DNA of 64,000 bases from Rhizomicrobium palustre. GTDB taxonomy: Bacteria; Pseudomonadota; Alphaproteobacteria; Micropepsales; Micropepsaceae. The translations under genes and the position numbers were made by a program. Positions 33,612 through 42,811 of this stretch are shown here, piece by piece. The stretch lies in assembly GCF_011761565.1 (NCBI RefSeq), contig NZ_JAASRM010000001.1, positions 4,030,139 to 4,094,138 of the forward strand. Direction: 5' to 3'. Position 1 is the first letter of the stretch; every line of letters starts with the position of its first letter. The notes beneath the pieces are model-generated. The model ran no database searches. It was not told the origin of the DNA and was given only the letters and a program-made list of their open reading frames with translations.

Positions 33612-34082
33612 TCAAAACCACAGCTTCTTGTGCTGGACATATTCCTCATCGAACTGGGCATCGGTTTTGGTGAGATAGATGATGCCCTCGATCAGGACGA
33701 TCACGCCAACGATCAGAAGCGGGAAAATCAGCCACCAGAGGAACAAGGTGATCAGCAGAAGGATCACACCTTGGGTGGTGTAGCCGAGATAGAATTTGTG
33801 GATGCCTAAATTGCCGAGAAATATGGCGAGCAGCCCGGCGGCGATTTTCGATTTGGCATACACCGGTTGAGAACCGATGGGCGCCCCGCTTGCACCAGGC
33901 AGGGGGATCACGCCGGCAGCGCTGCCATCTTCCCGCACCTCGAAATCGACTTCCATGCCGAGGCGGATCGCCAGCACATTGCCGCGATATTCGGTGCCCC
34001 TGAAGGTGTAGCGCTTGCCGTCCTGGCCCGAGATGATGCCTTCACCCGTTTCCGGACTGTAGGTCAGAATTTGGCCCCGCAT
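33612..34082 (-). CDS. OB-fold/TM2-domain membrane protein
   Basis: A 156-residue fusion. Residues 1-62 (MRGQILTYSPETGEGIISGQ with the GxGxI core and VDFEVREDGSAAGV) resemble a cold-shock/OB-fold module. Residues 76-130 are a TM2 domain (PF05154): KSKIAAGLLAIFLGNLGIHKFYLGY plus a second helix rich in Leu/Trp. The C-terminal tail is acidic/basic and cytoplasmic. TM2 proteins are of unknown function. A hairpin covers the Shine-Dalgarno sequence (34088-34109). Confidence 0.75.
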   Translation of the reverse strand: MRGQILTYSPETGEGIISGQDGKRYTFRGTEYRGNVLAIRLGMEVDFEVREDGSAAGVIPLPGASGAPIGSQPVYAKSKIAAGLLAIFLGNLGIHKFYLGYTTQGVILLLITLFLWWLIFPLLIVGVIVLIEGIIYLTKTDAQFDEEYVQHKKLWF

Positions 34083-34087
34083 GATTA

Positions 34088-34109
34088 CCCCCGATGATGA
34101 TGCATCGGG
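34088..34109 (-). promoter_or_regulatory. Hairpin over the ribosome-binding site of the TM2 gene
   Basis: CCCGATG (34103-34109 on the transcript side) pairs with CATCGGG (34090-34096). The GGGGG Shine-Dalgarno (34088-34092), six bases before the ATG, lies partly in the stem. Possible translational control; not proven. Confidence 0.4.
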
Positions 34110-34303
34110 AGGCTAATCGAATTCTACTCGCCCTTCTATGGCACAAAGTTGTAGCTGCTCGTTTTCCGGGAAGAGGCGTACGCAAGCGCTGTTGTTAATC
34201 CTCTGGAAACCAAAACATCCCTGCACGAATAGATTTCACCCCGCCGCAACCCTTACGGGCGTATTGTGGGTCGCTGAGGGCATTGCGGGGTGTTGCCGTG
34301 ACC

Positions 34304-34966
34304 ATGAAAAAAGCCATCGCCCGAATTGTTGCGGCCACGTTGTGGGGCTTAGCGGCAACGGCGGCCGAAGCCGACTATCTGCAAGACCACGGTTCATCCG
34401 TCACGATCGTCGATGCACGGCCATCGGAAGATTCGGCCAGCAACAGTGGCTCAGTTTGGATGTGGAACGATAACTATGGAATTCAGCAAGTCGGCGATGC
34501 GGCGACCGAGCCCTCCCGCCTGGCTTTGCTGCAACGCGATCTCAACCAGGGGCTCGAGCCCGGGATGTTGCACAGTCCCCTTGTACTGAAACGCTATTGC
34601 ATTCGTCTCGATAATCAAAAGGCCGAAGTCAATCAGGCGCTCGCCGTCGCTGCGGTAGGGGTGTTCGGCGCATTTGCAGGTCAGACGACGGGATCGGGTA
34701 CGGCTTCCTTCTTCGAAATCGAAATCGAGGCCGTGGTGAACGACCAGCTCGAAACCGTTCATCTGCGCTATCCCAATGGCCGGAAAGTCTATGCCAATTG
34801 GGGCGAGCGGAAAAATGTGGAACCGCTCATGGCTGCGATGGGGCAAGCCCATGCCGAGCTGATCAGCAAAATCAAAGCGAATGGCGGGATCGAACGGGCG
34901 CAAGCGAGCCAAGGCTTCCGCCGCTTCTCCGACATGTTCCCAGAAAAGGATGCCGCCCAGGACTGA
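34304..34966 (+). CDS. Secreted protein of unknown function
   Basis: A 220-residue protein with an N-terminal signal sequence (MKKAIARIVAATLWGLAA, cleavage near EADYLQ). It contains a Gly/Ala-rich hydrophobic patch (AVAAVGVFGAFAGQTTGSG), which could insert in a membrane, and an acidic C-terminus. I recognise no domain. The start is uncertain: GTG at 34298 has better spacing from GGGG, and the frame remains open to a TTG at 34283. It ends 28 bases before parC, convergent. Confidence 0.6.
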   Translation: MKKAIARIVAATLWGLAATAAEADYLQDHGSSVTIVDARPSEDSASNSGSVWMWNDNYGIQQVGDAATEPSRLALLQRDLNQGLEPGMLHSPLVLKRYCIRLDNQKAEVNQALAVAAVGVFGAFAGQTTGSGTASFFEIEIEAVVNDQLETVHLRYPNGRKVYANWGERKNVEPLMAAMGQAHAELISKIKANGGIERAQASQGFRRFSDMFPEKDAAQD

Positions 34967-34994
34967 CGCTCCGGGCGGCAAGCCATGCTTATTC

Positions 34995-37265
34995 TCAACC
35001 GAACTTGCCGGACCTTGCCCAGCCCTTGGGGAGGACGCGGCCGGTTTGGGCGCGTTCGGCTTTGTAATCCTTCAGATCGGAAGGGCCGAAGTTCTTGCCG
35101 TTTTCGGCTTTCAGGCCTTCTTTCCAGGTGAAGGTGATGGCGTCGAGAAGTTCGCCGTCCTTGTAGCGCTGCAGATAGACGCCTTGCCCCTTGGCCATTT
35201 CCGGCACTTCGGCGAGCGGGAAGATCAGCAGCTTCTTTTGCAGGTCGAGGCCGCGCTTGTTCTCGCCCACGACAGCGACGGTGTCGCCTTCGACAAAGCG
35301 GCAGACATTGGCCTCGCCCGGCATCTTCACATTCATGACCCGCTTGCCGACCTTCGTGGAGGCAACGGCATCGTCTTCCGGCACGATGAAGCCATGGCCG
35401 GTGGTGGCGGCAAGGAAGAGCTTGCGGCCCGGCACATGGGTGAAGACGGTGACGATGTCGGCTTCCGGCGCCAGATCGATGAAGCTGCGGATGGCCTCGC
35501 CATTGCCGCGCCCGCTCGGAAGCTTGGAGCAATCGAGCGTGAAGAAGCGCCCGTCCGTCGAGAACAGCATCAGCTTGTCGGTGGTCTCGGCATGAATCCA
35601 GAAGCGCTCGCGGTCACCTTCGCGGTACTTCACCTGATCGGAGGGCTCGATGTGGTTCTTGAAGCTCCTCAGCCAGCCCTTTTGCGAGCAGACGATGGTG
35701 ATGGGCTCGCGCTCCACGGCGGTTTCGATGGCCGTCACCTCTTCGGCGATGGCTTCCACCTTCTCCACCAGCTTGCGGTCAGCGATCTTGGAGCGGCGCT
35801 TGCCGATTTCGGTCTTGAGGCCGAGCTTTTCGTCCACCGCCTTCATCTCATCGACCAGCTTGTTGGAGATGAGCTCCTCGGAGGCCAGGAGGCGCTTCAG
35901 CTCCTTCTGCTCCTTGGAGAGGTCTTTGTGCTCGCCGCGGATCTGCATTTCCTCGAGCTTGCGCAAGGCGCGCAAACGCATGTTGAGGATGGCTTCGGCC
36001 TGGTTTTCCGTCAGCGTGAAAGTCTTCATCAGGACGGGCTTGGGCTCGTCCTCGGTGCGGATGATCTTGATCACCTTGTCGAGGTTCAAGAAGACCGCGA
36101 GATAGCCTTCCAAGACCTCCAAACGGGCAGCGATCTTTTCCAGGCGATATTTGGTGCGGCGCTCCAGAACCGTGCGGCGGTGATTGATGAAGGACTGCAA
36201 GGCATCGCGCAGGCTCATCACCCGCGGGACCAAGCCGCCGTCCAGCACGTTCATGTTGAGCGGCACGCGGGTCTCAAGGTCGGACTGACGGAAGAGCTGC
36301 TCCATCAGGACGTTCTCGTCTACCGTGCGGGTCTTGGGGATGAGGACGATGCGGATGTCTTCGGCGGACTCATCCCGCACGTCATCCAAGAGCGGCACCT
36401 TCTTCTGCTCGATCAGCTCGGCAATGCGCTCGATCAGCTTGGCCTTCTGGACCTGATAGGGAATCTGGTCGACCACGATCTGATAGGAGTTACGAGCGCC
36501 CTCTTCCCTGGACCAGCGGGCACGCACGCGGAAGGAGCCCCGGCCGGTGCGATAGGCCTCGGCAATGGCGTCCGGGCCATCCACCACAATGCCGCCGGTC
36601 GGAAAGTCCGGGCCCTTGATGTGCTTGAGCAGGGTTGCGTCGCGGCAACCGGGATTCTTGATCAGCTCGATGGTTGCGGCGCAGAGCTCACCCAGATTGT
36701 GGGGCGGGATCGAGGTCGCCATACCCACGGCGATACCGTTGGAGCCGTTGGCGAGGAGGTTCGGGAAAGCGGCGGGCATCACCACCGGCTCATCCTCGGA
36801 GCCGTCATAGGTGGGGCGGAAGTCCACCGCGTCCTCGTCGAGCCCTTCCATCAGCATGATGGCGGCTTCGGTCAGGCGGGCTTCGGTGTAACGCATGGCG
36901 GCCGCGCTATCGCCGTCGACATTGCCGAAATTGCCCTGGCCATCGACCAGCGGGTAGCGGACGGCGAAGTCCTGCGCCAGACGCACCATGGCGTCATAGA
37001 CCGCCGTGTCACCATGGGGGTGGTATTTACCGATGACGTCACCGACCACGCGGGCGCACTTCTTGAAGCCCTGGCTCGGGTTCAGCCCCAAGAGCCGCAT
37101 GGCATAGAGCAGACGGCGATGGACGGGCTTCAGGCCGTCGCGGGCATCCGGCAAGGCGCGCTGGGTGATCGTGGACAAGGCATAAGCGAGGTAGCGCTCG
37201 CTCAAAGCCGAGTGCAGCGGTTCCGGGCGGATATCGTCAACGACAGGCTCAACGGTCTTGGGCAT
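34995..37265 (-). CDS. parC: DNA topoisomerase IV subunit A
   Basis: Cleaves and rejoins DNA to unlink daughter chromosomes, 756 residues. The catalytic tyrosine is Tyr126 ([10 protein letters not shown]). The quinolone region reads [12 protein letters not shown] with Thr87 in place of E. coli Ser80. Six C-terminal beta-pinwheel repeats follow (about residues 510-740); the basic tail ends [10 protein letters not shown]. The N-terminus and length distinguish it from GyrA, which has GAMRYTE-like context and a longer C-terminus with a GyrA-box; no GyrA-box was seen. Partner parE is not in the window. Confidence 0.93.
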   Translation of the reverse strand: MPKTVEPVVDDIRPEPLHSALSERYLAYALSTITQRALPDARDGLKPVHRRLLYAMRLLGLNPSQGFKKCARVVGDVIGKYHPHGDTAVYDAMVRLAQDFAVRYPLVDGQGNFGNVDGDSAAAMRYTEARLTEAAIMLMEGLDEDAVDFRPTYDGSEDEPVVMPAAFPNLLANGSNGIAVGMATSIPPHNLGELCAATIELIKNPGCRDATLLKHIKGPDFPTGGIVVDGPDAIAEAYRTGRGSFRVRARWSREEGARNSYQIVVDQIPYQVQKAKLIERIAELIEQKKVPLLDDVRDESAEDIRIVLIPKTRTVDENVLMEQLFRQSDLETRVPLNMNVLDGGLVPRVMSLRDALQSFINHRRTVLERRTKYRLEKIAARLEVLEGYLAVFLNLDKVIKIIRTEDEPKPVLMKTFTLTENQAEAILNMRLRALRKLEEMQIRGEHKDLSKEQKELKRLLASEELISNKLVDEMKAVDEKLGLKTEIGKRRSKIADRKLVEKVEAIAEEVTAIETAVEREPITIVCSQKGWLRSFKNHIEPSDQVKYREGDRERFWIHAETTDKLMLFSTDGRFFTLDCSKLPSGRGNGEAIRSFIDLAPEADIVTVFTHVPGRKLFLAATTGHGFIVPEDDAVASTKVGKRVMNVKMPGEANVCRFVEGDTVAVVGENKRGLDLQKKLLIFPLAEVPEMAKGQGVYLQRYKDGELLDAITFTWKEGLKAENGKNFGPSDLKDYKAERAQTGRVLPKGWARSGKFG

Positions 37266-37289
37266 TACAAACTCTCAAAATCAACCGAA

Positions 37290-37308
37290 CCCTCCCCCTG
37301 AGGGAGGG
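37290..37308. repeat. Short palindromic repeat, copy C1
   Basis: CCCTCCCCCTGAGGGAGGG between parC and recO. A related partial element, CCCCCCATATGGGAGGG, follows about 80 bases later. Same family as the longer copies at 42660 and 50350. The rest of the 146-base gap shows no gene. Confidence 0.6.
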
Positions 37309-37411
37309 CTATCGCTTATGGGAATTGGCACCGATTGTCATCCCCAGCCGCGAGCGACGCGAAGATGCCCGAGGCCTTCAGCGATACCCCCCATATGGGA
37401 GGGTGGGCTTT

Positions 37412-38152
37412 CTACTTCGATTCGCGTCCGGTCTCTGCCGCGAGTGCTTCCAGGCGCAGGCGGGCTTGGGGCATTTGCTTGCCGTTGGGGCGGAGCGCGC
37501 GTTCGAGAAGGAAATGCCCGGTAAGCGCGAGACCCACAGAGATATCCTCAAGTGAAATCTGAGCCGCGGGATCGCTCAGGAACGGCGGCAGAACAAAGAG
37601 CCTGCCCTTATAAGGTGCCCCTGCCGCCTCCGAGACCGCCCGACCGGATTTGGGAGAAACATAGATCAGGTTCTCGGTCTCACCCGTGGCGGCGCAGGAT
37701 TTCAGATCGAGGCCGAAGCCGAGGGTTTCCAGGAGGCCCGCCTCCCAGCGGACATAGAGCGCGCCCCAATGTGCGATGCCGTCTTCCATCATGGCATCAA
37801 GGAGAATGTTGGCAGCGACAAATACCGGATCGTAATACGGCGCGCGTTCAGGAAGGGTTGCGCTGGCGAGCGAAGAAAAGGCGTTAAGCCCAATCAGTGC
37901 CTCGCGATTTTCCATCAATGCACCTGCGCGGGCACGCGCGGGTTCGACGGCGAAAGAGCCCAGATGTTCGGAGAGCCGGGCTCGCCAGACCAACTGCACG
38001 GAGTTGCCGGGCTGCATGACGGGCTTCAGTTTGCGCGAGCCACGCACCAGCCCTGCGGTGCGGCCATGATCGCGGGTGAGCACCTCGAGCACGCTGGCGC
38101 TCTCGCCATGCTGGCGGACGGATAAGACGATGGCCTCGTCAGTCCATTCCAT
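37412..38152 (-). CDS. recO: DNA repair protein RecO
   Basis: Recombination mediator that loads RecA onto SSB-coated DNA in the RecFOR pathway. It has 246 residues: an N-terminal OB-fold (MEWTDEAIVLSVRQHGESASVLEVLT) and an all-helical C-terminal domain. The position near era and rnc is common in Alphaproteobacteria. Alphaproteobacterial RecO often lacks the zinc cysteines of other groups; only one Cys is seen here. Confidence 0.93.
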   Translation of the reverse strand: MEWTDEAIVLSVRQHGESASVLEVLTRDHGRTAGLVRGSRKLKPVMQPGNSVQLVWRARLSEHLGSFAVEPARARAGALMENREALIGLNAFSSLASATLPERAPYYDPVFVAANILLDAMMEDGIAHWGALYVRWEAGLLETLGFGLDLKSCAATGETENLIYVSPKSGRAVSEAAGAPYKGRLFVLPPFLSDPAAQISLEDISVGLALTGHFLLERALRPNGKQMPQARLRLEALAAETGRESK

Positions 38153-38177
38153 GAGGGGTTACCAAAGCTGCACTCAT

Positions 38178-38353
38178 TGTCATCCCGGACGCGCCTCAAC
38201 GATTTCGAAGTTTAGCACTTTGGCGCGATCCGGGACCCACTCAGAAATATGGATGTTGTTGAAGTGGGTCCCGGCTCTGCGCGCCCCTCCGCACGTAGTG
38301 CTTCGGAACGCTTGGCCGGGATGACAATGGGGCGTGGCGCGCCCGGGATGACA
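38178..38353. repeat. Dispersed nested palindromic repeat, copy A2
   Basis: Outer ends TGTCATCCCGG (38178-38188) and CCGGGATGACA (38316-38326, repeated at 38343-38353). Inside are GATCCGGGACCCACTC and GTGGGTCCCGGC as an inner inverted pair. It occupies the recO-era gap. Confidence 0.85.
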
Positions 38354-38387
38354 GTGAGGGGTGAGACGCGTTCGGTCGCGAGATGGT

Positions 38388-39302
38388 TCACTCCTCCGGA
38401 AACTCAAGCCCGATTTCGCGGTAGTGCTCGCGCTTATCGGCCCAGTCTTCACGCACTTTCACAAACAGGAAAAGGTGCACCCGGCGCTCAAAAATCTGTT
38501 CAAGCTCTTTGCGAGAAGCGGCCCCGATGTCTTTGACGGTCTTGCCATTTTTGCCAAGCACGATGCCCTTCTGGCCGTCGCGCTGGACATAGATGATCTG
38601 ATCGATTTTCACCGAGCCGTCTTGGCGTTCTTCCCACTTCTCGGTCTCCACCGCGGTGGCATAGGGAAGCTCTTCATGCAGGCGCAGATAGATTTTTTCG
38701 CGCGTGATCTCGGCAGCCAAGAGGCGCGAGGGAATGTCGGCGGCCTGATCCGGCGAATAGAGGAAGGGGCCTTCCGGCATCTTCGACCCGCACCACGTGG
38801 CGAGGTCTTCGAGGCCATCGCCCTTGAGGGCGGAGATCATAAACACCTGCTCGTAGACGCCGGTCTCGTTCAGCTTCTGGACCAGCGGCAGCAGATCCTC
38901 GCGCTTCATGGCGTCGATCTTGTTGAGTGCCAGGGCGGCCTTGCGCCCGCTCTCCTGCAGCCCCTTGATGATGCTTTCGGTGTCGGAGGCGGCATGGCCA
39001 TTCGGCTTTTCATGCAGGTCATGGGCGTCGACGAGATGCACCACGGCATCGGCATCGCCTGCCCCGCTCCAGGCAGCCGCGACCATGGCGCGGTCGAGGC
39101 GGCGGCGCGGCTTGAAGATGCCAGGCGTGTCCACGAAGACGAGCTGGGTATCGCCGCGCATGGCGACGCCGCGGACATTGCTGCGGGTGGTCTGCACCTT
39201 GGGGCTGACGATGGCGACTTTGGAACCCACCAGGGCGTTCACCAGGGTGGATTTGCCGGCATTCGGGGCGCCGATAATGGCCGTGAAGCCGCAACGGGTC
39301 AT
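38388..39302 (-). CDS. era: GTPase Era
   Basis: GTPase that binds 16S rRNA and assists 30S maturation, 304 residues. The ATG at 39302 with GGAG upstream is chosen. Motifs: G1 GAPNAGKS (11-18), G3 DTPGIF, G4 NKID, and a C-terminal KH domain with GKNGKTVKDIGAASRKELE. It follows rnc, as in many Proteobacteria where both act in rRNA processing. Confidence 0.97.
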   Translation of the reverse strand: MTRCGFTAIIGAPNAGKSTLVNALVGSKVAIVSPKVQTTRSNVRGVAMRGDTQLVFVDTPGIFKPRRRLDRAMVAAAWSGAGDADAVVHLVDAHDLHEKPNGHAASDTESIIKGLQESGRKAALALNKIDAMKREDLLPLVQKLNETGVYEQVFMISALKGDGLEDLATWCGSKMPEGPFLYSPDQAADIPSRLLAAEITREKIYLRLHEELPYATAVETEKWEERQDGSVKIDQIIYVQRDGQKGIVLGKNGKTVKDIGAASRKELEQIFERRVHLFLFVKVREDWADKREHYREIGLEFPEE

Positions 39303-39345
39303 AAGAAACTCCAATCAACATGGCCTGATGCGGCCATCAAACATT

Positions 39346-39376
39346 CGTCATGGCCGGGCTCCGACCCGGCCATCCA
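39346..39376 (-). repeat. Short palindromic repeat, copy B2
   Basis: CGTCATGGCCGGGCTCCGACCCGGCCATCCAT, inverted relative to copy B3 only 33 bases away. Together they form a larger inverted repeat in the era-rnc gap, with ATGGTACCAT between. Confidence 0.75.
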
Positions 39377-39408
39377 TCTAAATCACGCCCATGGTGCCAA
39401 ATGGTACC

Positions 39409-39439
39409 ATGGACGGCCGGTTCAAGCCCGGCCATGACG
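39409..39439 (+). repeat. Short palindromic repeat, copy B3
   Basis: ATGGACGGCCGGTTCAAGCC followed by CGGCCATGACG; partner of B2 in opposite orientation. Confidence 0.75.
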
Positions 39440-39463
39440 GTGAAAGGTAGGACGGCATATTCC

Positions 39464-40219
39464 TCATACCGCTTTACCTACACTGATAAGCATTTTACGG
39501 GCGGCGTCCTGCTCGGCCTCGCGTTTGGAGGTGCCAGTGCCGGTTTGAGGCTCCTTGCCGATCACCGCGACTTCCACCGAGAAGACCGGGGCATGGTCAG
39601 GCCCTTCCCGGCCAACCACCTTATAGACCGGCGCGCCCGATTTGGCGCCCCTGCTCTGGGCCCATTCCTGAAGCCGGGTCTTGGCGTCCCGCATCTCCTC
39701 GGTAAGGCTGGCGAAGGTCTCGACCCAATAGCGCTCGATGAAGCGCTTGGCGGCATCCACCCCGCCATCAAGATAGAGGGCGGCGATCACCGCCTCGGTG
39801 GCGCCGGAGGTGATGGCGATCTTGCGCCGCCCGCCGCTGCCCTGCTCGGAGCGCGCCAGAATGAGATGGTCGGCAATCCCCGAAGCTTCAGCGGCTGCGG
39901 CGCAGGCTTCCGCCCGCACGAGATGGTTGAACTTCAGCGCTAGATCGCCTTCGTTATCCTTGGGGTAAATCTCATGCAGCTTCTCGGCGGCGATCAACCC
40001 CAGGACGCGGTCGCCCAAAAATTCCAGGCGCTCATTGGAGCCCGAGCCAGAGGCGGAGGCATGGGTCAGCGCCCGCCTCAGAAGATGCTTGTCCTTGAAA
40101 GTATGCCCCAGCCGCTCTTCGAGCCCAGCCAGCGCCTCAGTCGATCGCGCGGAAGAGGCGGGCGAAGCGGACGGCCCGCGGCCAATGCCAGAAGGTGAAG
40201 ACACCGGTTTTTCGCTCAT
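39464..40219 (-). CDS. rnc: Ribonuclease III
   Basis: Double-strand-specific endonuclease of rRNA processing. The ATG at 40219 gives 251 residues and overlaps lepB by 83 bases. The signature NERLEFLGDRVLGL is present, as is the second catalytic acidic set (Asp and Glu in EAVIAALYLDGG). A C-terminal dsRNA-binding domain starts near KTRLQEWAQSRG. The first 25 residues (Ser/Pro-rich) precede the usual start, and no good ribosome-binding site was found, so the true start may be inside lepB. Confidence 0.94.
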   Translation of the reverse strand: MSEKPVSSPSGIGRGPSASPASSARSTEALAGLEERLGHTFKDKHLLRRALTHASASGSGSNERLEFLGDRVLGLIAAEKLHEIYPKDNEGDLALKFNHLVRAEACAAAAEASGIADHLILARSEQGSGGRRKIAITSGATEAVIAALYLDGGVDAAKRFIERYWVETFASLTEEMRDAKTRLQEWAQSRGAKSGAPVYKVVGREGPDHAPVFSVEVAVIGKEPQTGTGTSKREAEQDAARKMLISVGKAV

Positions 40220-40910
40220 CAATGGAGAAGAATTTGAGTTCGGCTTTGCCGATAAGGTTTTCAGCCGGAACATAGCCGACAATGCCGCGGCTGTCGTCCG
40301 AATCGTCCCGGTTGTCACCAAGCATGAAATACTGCCCGGCAGGCACGGTGTACACCGCAGTCGTGTCGCTGGGGCCATCGCTCTCTCGATCTAGCACGAG
40401 ATAGGATTTGCCGCCCGGCAGCGTCTCGCGGTAGCGCGCGACATGGTGAATATAGCCGTTCTCGTCCTCGATGTAATCGGCCACGCGGAGCTTCGGCACG
40501 GGCTTGTCATTGAGGTAGAGCACACCATGACGCATCTGCACCCGATCTCCGGGCAGGCCGATGACGCGTTTGATAAAATCCCGTGACGGATCTGAAGGCA
40601 GCGCGAAGACCACGACGTCACCGCGTTCCGGCGCACGTGCAAAAAGCGGCTTGAAGGACGGCAGGAGCCGACCCCAGGGGAGCGCATAGCGGCTGTAGCC
40701 ATAGGCGAATTTCTCGACCAGCAGGAAGTCGCCGACGAGCAGCGTCTCCTCCATTGAGCCGGAAGGGATGTTGTAGGGCTGATAGAGCAGTGTTCTTTCC
40801 GTGAGCGCGATGAGCAGCGCCAACGCGAGTACCTTCAGGATATCCCACCAGGATTCCACGGGCGCCGCCTCTGCCCTGCCCTCGCCCGAAGATGTCTGTT
40901 GCCCGCCCAT
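40137..40910 (-). CDS. lepB: Signal peptidase I
   Basis: Inner-membrane serine protease that removes signal peptides. It has 257 residues, a single transmembrane helix (about 22-42), catalytic Ser52 (PSGSMEETL) and general base Lys114 (RDFIKRVIGLPGD), and the box E segment MLGDNRDDSDDSR. Typical for Alphaproteobacteria. It precedes rnc and overlaps its start. Confidence 0.97.
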   Translation of the reverse strand: MGGQQTSSGEGRAEAAPVESWWDILKVLALALLIALTERTLLYQPYNIPSGSMEETLLVGDFLLVEKFAYGYSRYALPWGRLLPSFKPLFARAPERGDVVVFALPSDPSRDFIKRVIGLPGDRVQMRHGVLYLNDKPVPKLRVADYIEDENGYIHHVARYRETLPGGKSYLVLDRESDGPSDTTAVYTVPAGQYFMLGDNRDDSDDSRGIVGYVPAENLIGKAELKFFSIDERKTGVFTFWHWPRAVRFARLFRAID

Positions 40911-40956
40911 GGAAAGAGGGAACCGGATGCCAGCGCCAAGGTCAAGCTTGGTTCAG

Positions 40957-41355
40957 TTAGGCCGGGTTGGCCGAGATGATCACGATGGCCTGGGCGAGCG
41001 GGAAATCGTCAGTGATGGTAAGATCGATTTGCGCCACCATGCCCGGTGGGGTGATTTCTTCCAACCGTTTCAAGGCGCCGCCGGTAAGCTGCATGGTCGG
41101 CTTGCCGCCAGGAAGATTCACAACCCCCATATCGCGCCAATAGACGCCCCGGTTGATGCCGGTGCCGAGCGCCTTGGCCGTCGCCTCCTTGGCGGCAAAA
41201 CGCTTGGCATAGCTCGGGGGCCGATTGGCGCGGCGGTCGGATTTGGCGCGTTCGACATCGGTGAAGATGCGATTGAGAAACCGCTCGCCATATTTGGCGA
41301 TGGACTCTTCCACCCGGCGGATGTCGATGAGGTCGTTGCCAATACCGAGGATCAT
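40957..41355 (-). CDS. acpS: Holo-[acyl-carrier-protein] synthase
   Basis: Transfers 4'-phosphopantetheine from CoA to ACP. It has 132 residues with Mg ligands Asp8 ([11 protein letters not shown]) and Glu57 ([15 protein letters not shown]). It forms the pdxJ-acpS-lepB-rnc-era order seen in other Alphaproteobacteria, here with a broken GIY-YIG gene between pdxJ and acpS. The ATG overlaps the second-frame stop of that gene (ATGA). Confidence 0.95.
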   Translation of the reverse strand: MILGIGNDLIDIRRVEESIAKYGERFLNRIFTDVERAKSDRRANRPPSYAKRFAAKEATAKALGTGINRGVYWRDMGVVNLPGGKPTMQLTGGALKRLEEITPPGMVAQIDLTITDDFPLAQAIVIISANPA

Positions 41356-41716
41356 GGAGGTGGGTTTCCTTGCGTGTCAGTAGGCAGGATTTGCGGCATC
41401 AGACGGGCAGCCTCGCCGAAAAGCGCAGGATAGAGATCGGCCCAATGCGGATTATCGCGCTCGATCAAGCTTCGCTTCCAATCCCGCCGCCACCGTTTCA
41501 AACGTTTTTCCCGATGGCTTCGACAATATCGCCGTATTCTTCAAACCACACCAAGCGATGAACGGCATGTTTTTTCGTGAAGCCCGGCACCGCCCCTTCG
41601 CGATGCTCGTGAATCCTACGCTCAAGGTCGTTGGTCACGCCGACATATAGCGTGCCTTGAGGGGCACTCGCGAGCATGTAGACGTAATAACAGTGGTCGC
41701 GCATGCCCCCTATCAT
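41352..41716 (-). pseudogene. Frameshifted GIY-YIG nuclease
   Basis: The first frame (start ATG 41716 or 41704) reads CYYVYMLASAPQGTLYVGVT, the GIY-YIG core, and on to YGDIVEAI, then hits TGA after GKNV at about 41498. The next frame continues the expected family sequence: REKRLKRWRRDWKRSLIERD, then NPHWADLYPAL, ending at TGA 41352-41354 overlapping the acpS ATG. Loss of one base near 41516 (ATC-CGG-GAA read as ATCGGGAA) explains both parts. The frameshift separates most of the conserved core from its C-terminal helix. Either the gene is broken, or a sequence error is present. The catalytic Tyr, Arg and Glu of the core are kept. Confidence 0.85.
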
Positions 41717-41724
41717 ACCAAAGT

Positions 41725-41890
41725 TGTCATCCCGGCCAAGCGCTGCTCTCAGGTGGCTGAAATGTGCCGTGATGACGGGGCAGCGCGCAGAGCCGGGACC
41801 CACTTCGAAATCCGCGCTGGCGGAAAAGTGGGTCCCGGATCGCGCCATTCTGCCAGATGCTGAGATCATCGTGGCGCGTCCGGGATGACA
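41725..41890. repeat. Dispersed nested palindromic repeat, copy A3
   Basis: Outer ends TGTCATCCCGG (41725-41735) and CCGGGATGACA (41880-41890). Inner pair GCCGGGACCCACTTC and AAGTGGGTCCCGGATCGC. It lies directly upstream of the frameshifted GIY-YIG gene. Confidence 0.88.
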
Positions 41891-41911
41891 GGGGGCTCTA
41901 TTTTTCCCCCT

Positions 41912-42643
41912 CTATTTCCCCCGTGCCTCGTCCATCAATTGGCGCATGCGGCGGATGGAGCCTTCGAGGCCGACGAAGATCGCTTCGCCGATCAGGTAAT
42001 GGCCGATGTTGAGTTCCTTGATTTGCGGGATGGCGGCGATGGGCTGAACGTTTTCGTAGGAAAGCCCGTGACCCGCGTGAATTTCGAGGCCGAGCGAAGC
42101 GCCAAAAGCGGCGGCTTCCTCGCATTTCTTCAGAAGGCGCTGCTGCTCAGCACCCTTGGCTTCGCTATAGGCGCCGGTATGCAGCTCCACCACCGGCGCG
42201 CCAAGCTTGCGCGAAGCTTCAAGCTGGGCCTTATCGGGCTCGATGAACATGGAGACGCGGATGCCCGCCTCGACCAGCTCGGTCACGATAGGCTTCAAGC
42301 GGTCGAACTGGCCGACGGCATCGATGCCGCCCTCGGTGGTGCGCTCCTGACGGTTCTCCGGCACGATGCAGCAGGCATGCGGCAGATGCTCGAGCGCGAT
42401 CCTTTTCATCTCCTCGGTCGCGGCCATTTCGAGGTTGAGCGGAATACGCAGCTCAAGACGCAAAGCCTCGATGTCGTGATCGGAGATATGGCGGCGATCT
42501 TCGCGAAGGTGCGCCGTAATACCATCCGCGCCCGCCGCTGCCGCCATCATCGCCGCCCGAAGAGGGCTCGGATGCGAGCCGCCGCGCGCCTGACGCACGG
42601 TCGCCACATGATCGATGTTCACACCAAGACGAAGTTTGTTCAT
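41912..42643 (-). CDS. pdxJ: Pyridoxine 5'-phosphate synthase
   Basis: TIM-barrel enzyme that condenses 3-amino-2-oxopropyl phosphate with deoxyxylulose 5-phosphate, final step of DXP-dependent vitamin B6 synthesis. It has 243 residues, starting MNKLRLGVNIDHVATVRQAR, with the conserved HLREDRRHI and HAGHGLSYENV motifs (catalytic Glu and His). Normal length. It is followed by the GIY-YIG remnant and acpS. Confidence 0.97.
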   Translation of the reverse strand: MNKLRLGVNIDHVATVRQARGGSHPSPLRAAMMAAAAGADGITAHLREDRRHISDHDIEALRLELRIPLNLEMAATEEMKRIALEHLPHACCIVPENRQERTTEGGIDAVGQFDRLKPIVTELVEAGIRVSMFIEPDKAQLEASRKLGAPVVELHTGAYSEAKGAEQQRLLKKCEEAAAFGASLGLEIHAGHGLSYENVQPIAAIPQIKELNIGHYLIGEAIFVGLEGSIRRMRQLMDEARGK

Positions 42644-42659
42644 TTGAAACTCCCTTTAA

Positions 42660-42788
42660 CCTCCCCCTTGCGGGGAGGTCGAAGCGCAACGCGCTTCGGG
42701 TGGGGGACTATACCGGCGAGCAGGAGTCATGAGTACCCCCACCCGAAATTTGCTCCCGCAAATTTCGACATCCCCCGCAAGGGGGAGG
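42660..42788. repeat. Palindromic repeat, copy C2
   Basis: Left arm CCTCCCCCTTGCGGGGAGG, followed by GTCGAAGCGCAACGCGCTTC and GGGTGGGGGAC; right arm mirrors it with GTACCCCCACCCGAAATTTG and CATCCCCCGCAAGGGGGAGG. It fills the pdxJ-rsh gap. Confidence 0.75.
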
Positions 42789-42811
42789 CAAAATTCAAGG
42801 GGAAGATGAAA

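Noticed and set aside
34881..37301. 806-residue frame opposite parC
   Set aside because: Antisense shadow of topoisomerase IV subunit A.
41498..41869. Upstream extension of the GIY-YIG frame to 41869
   Set aside because: The first about 50 residues are a translation of repeat A3, not part of the nuclease.
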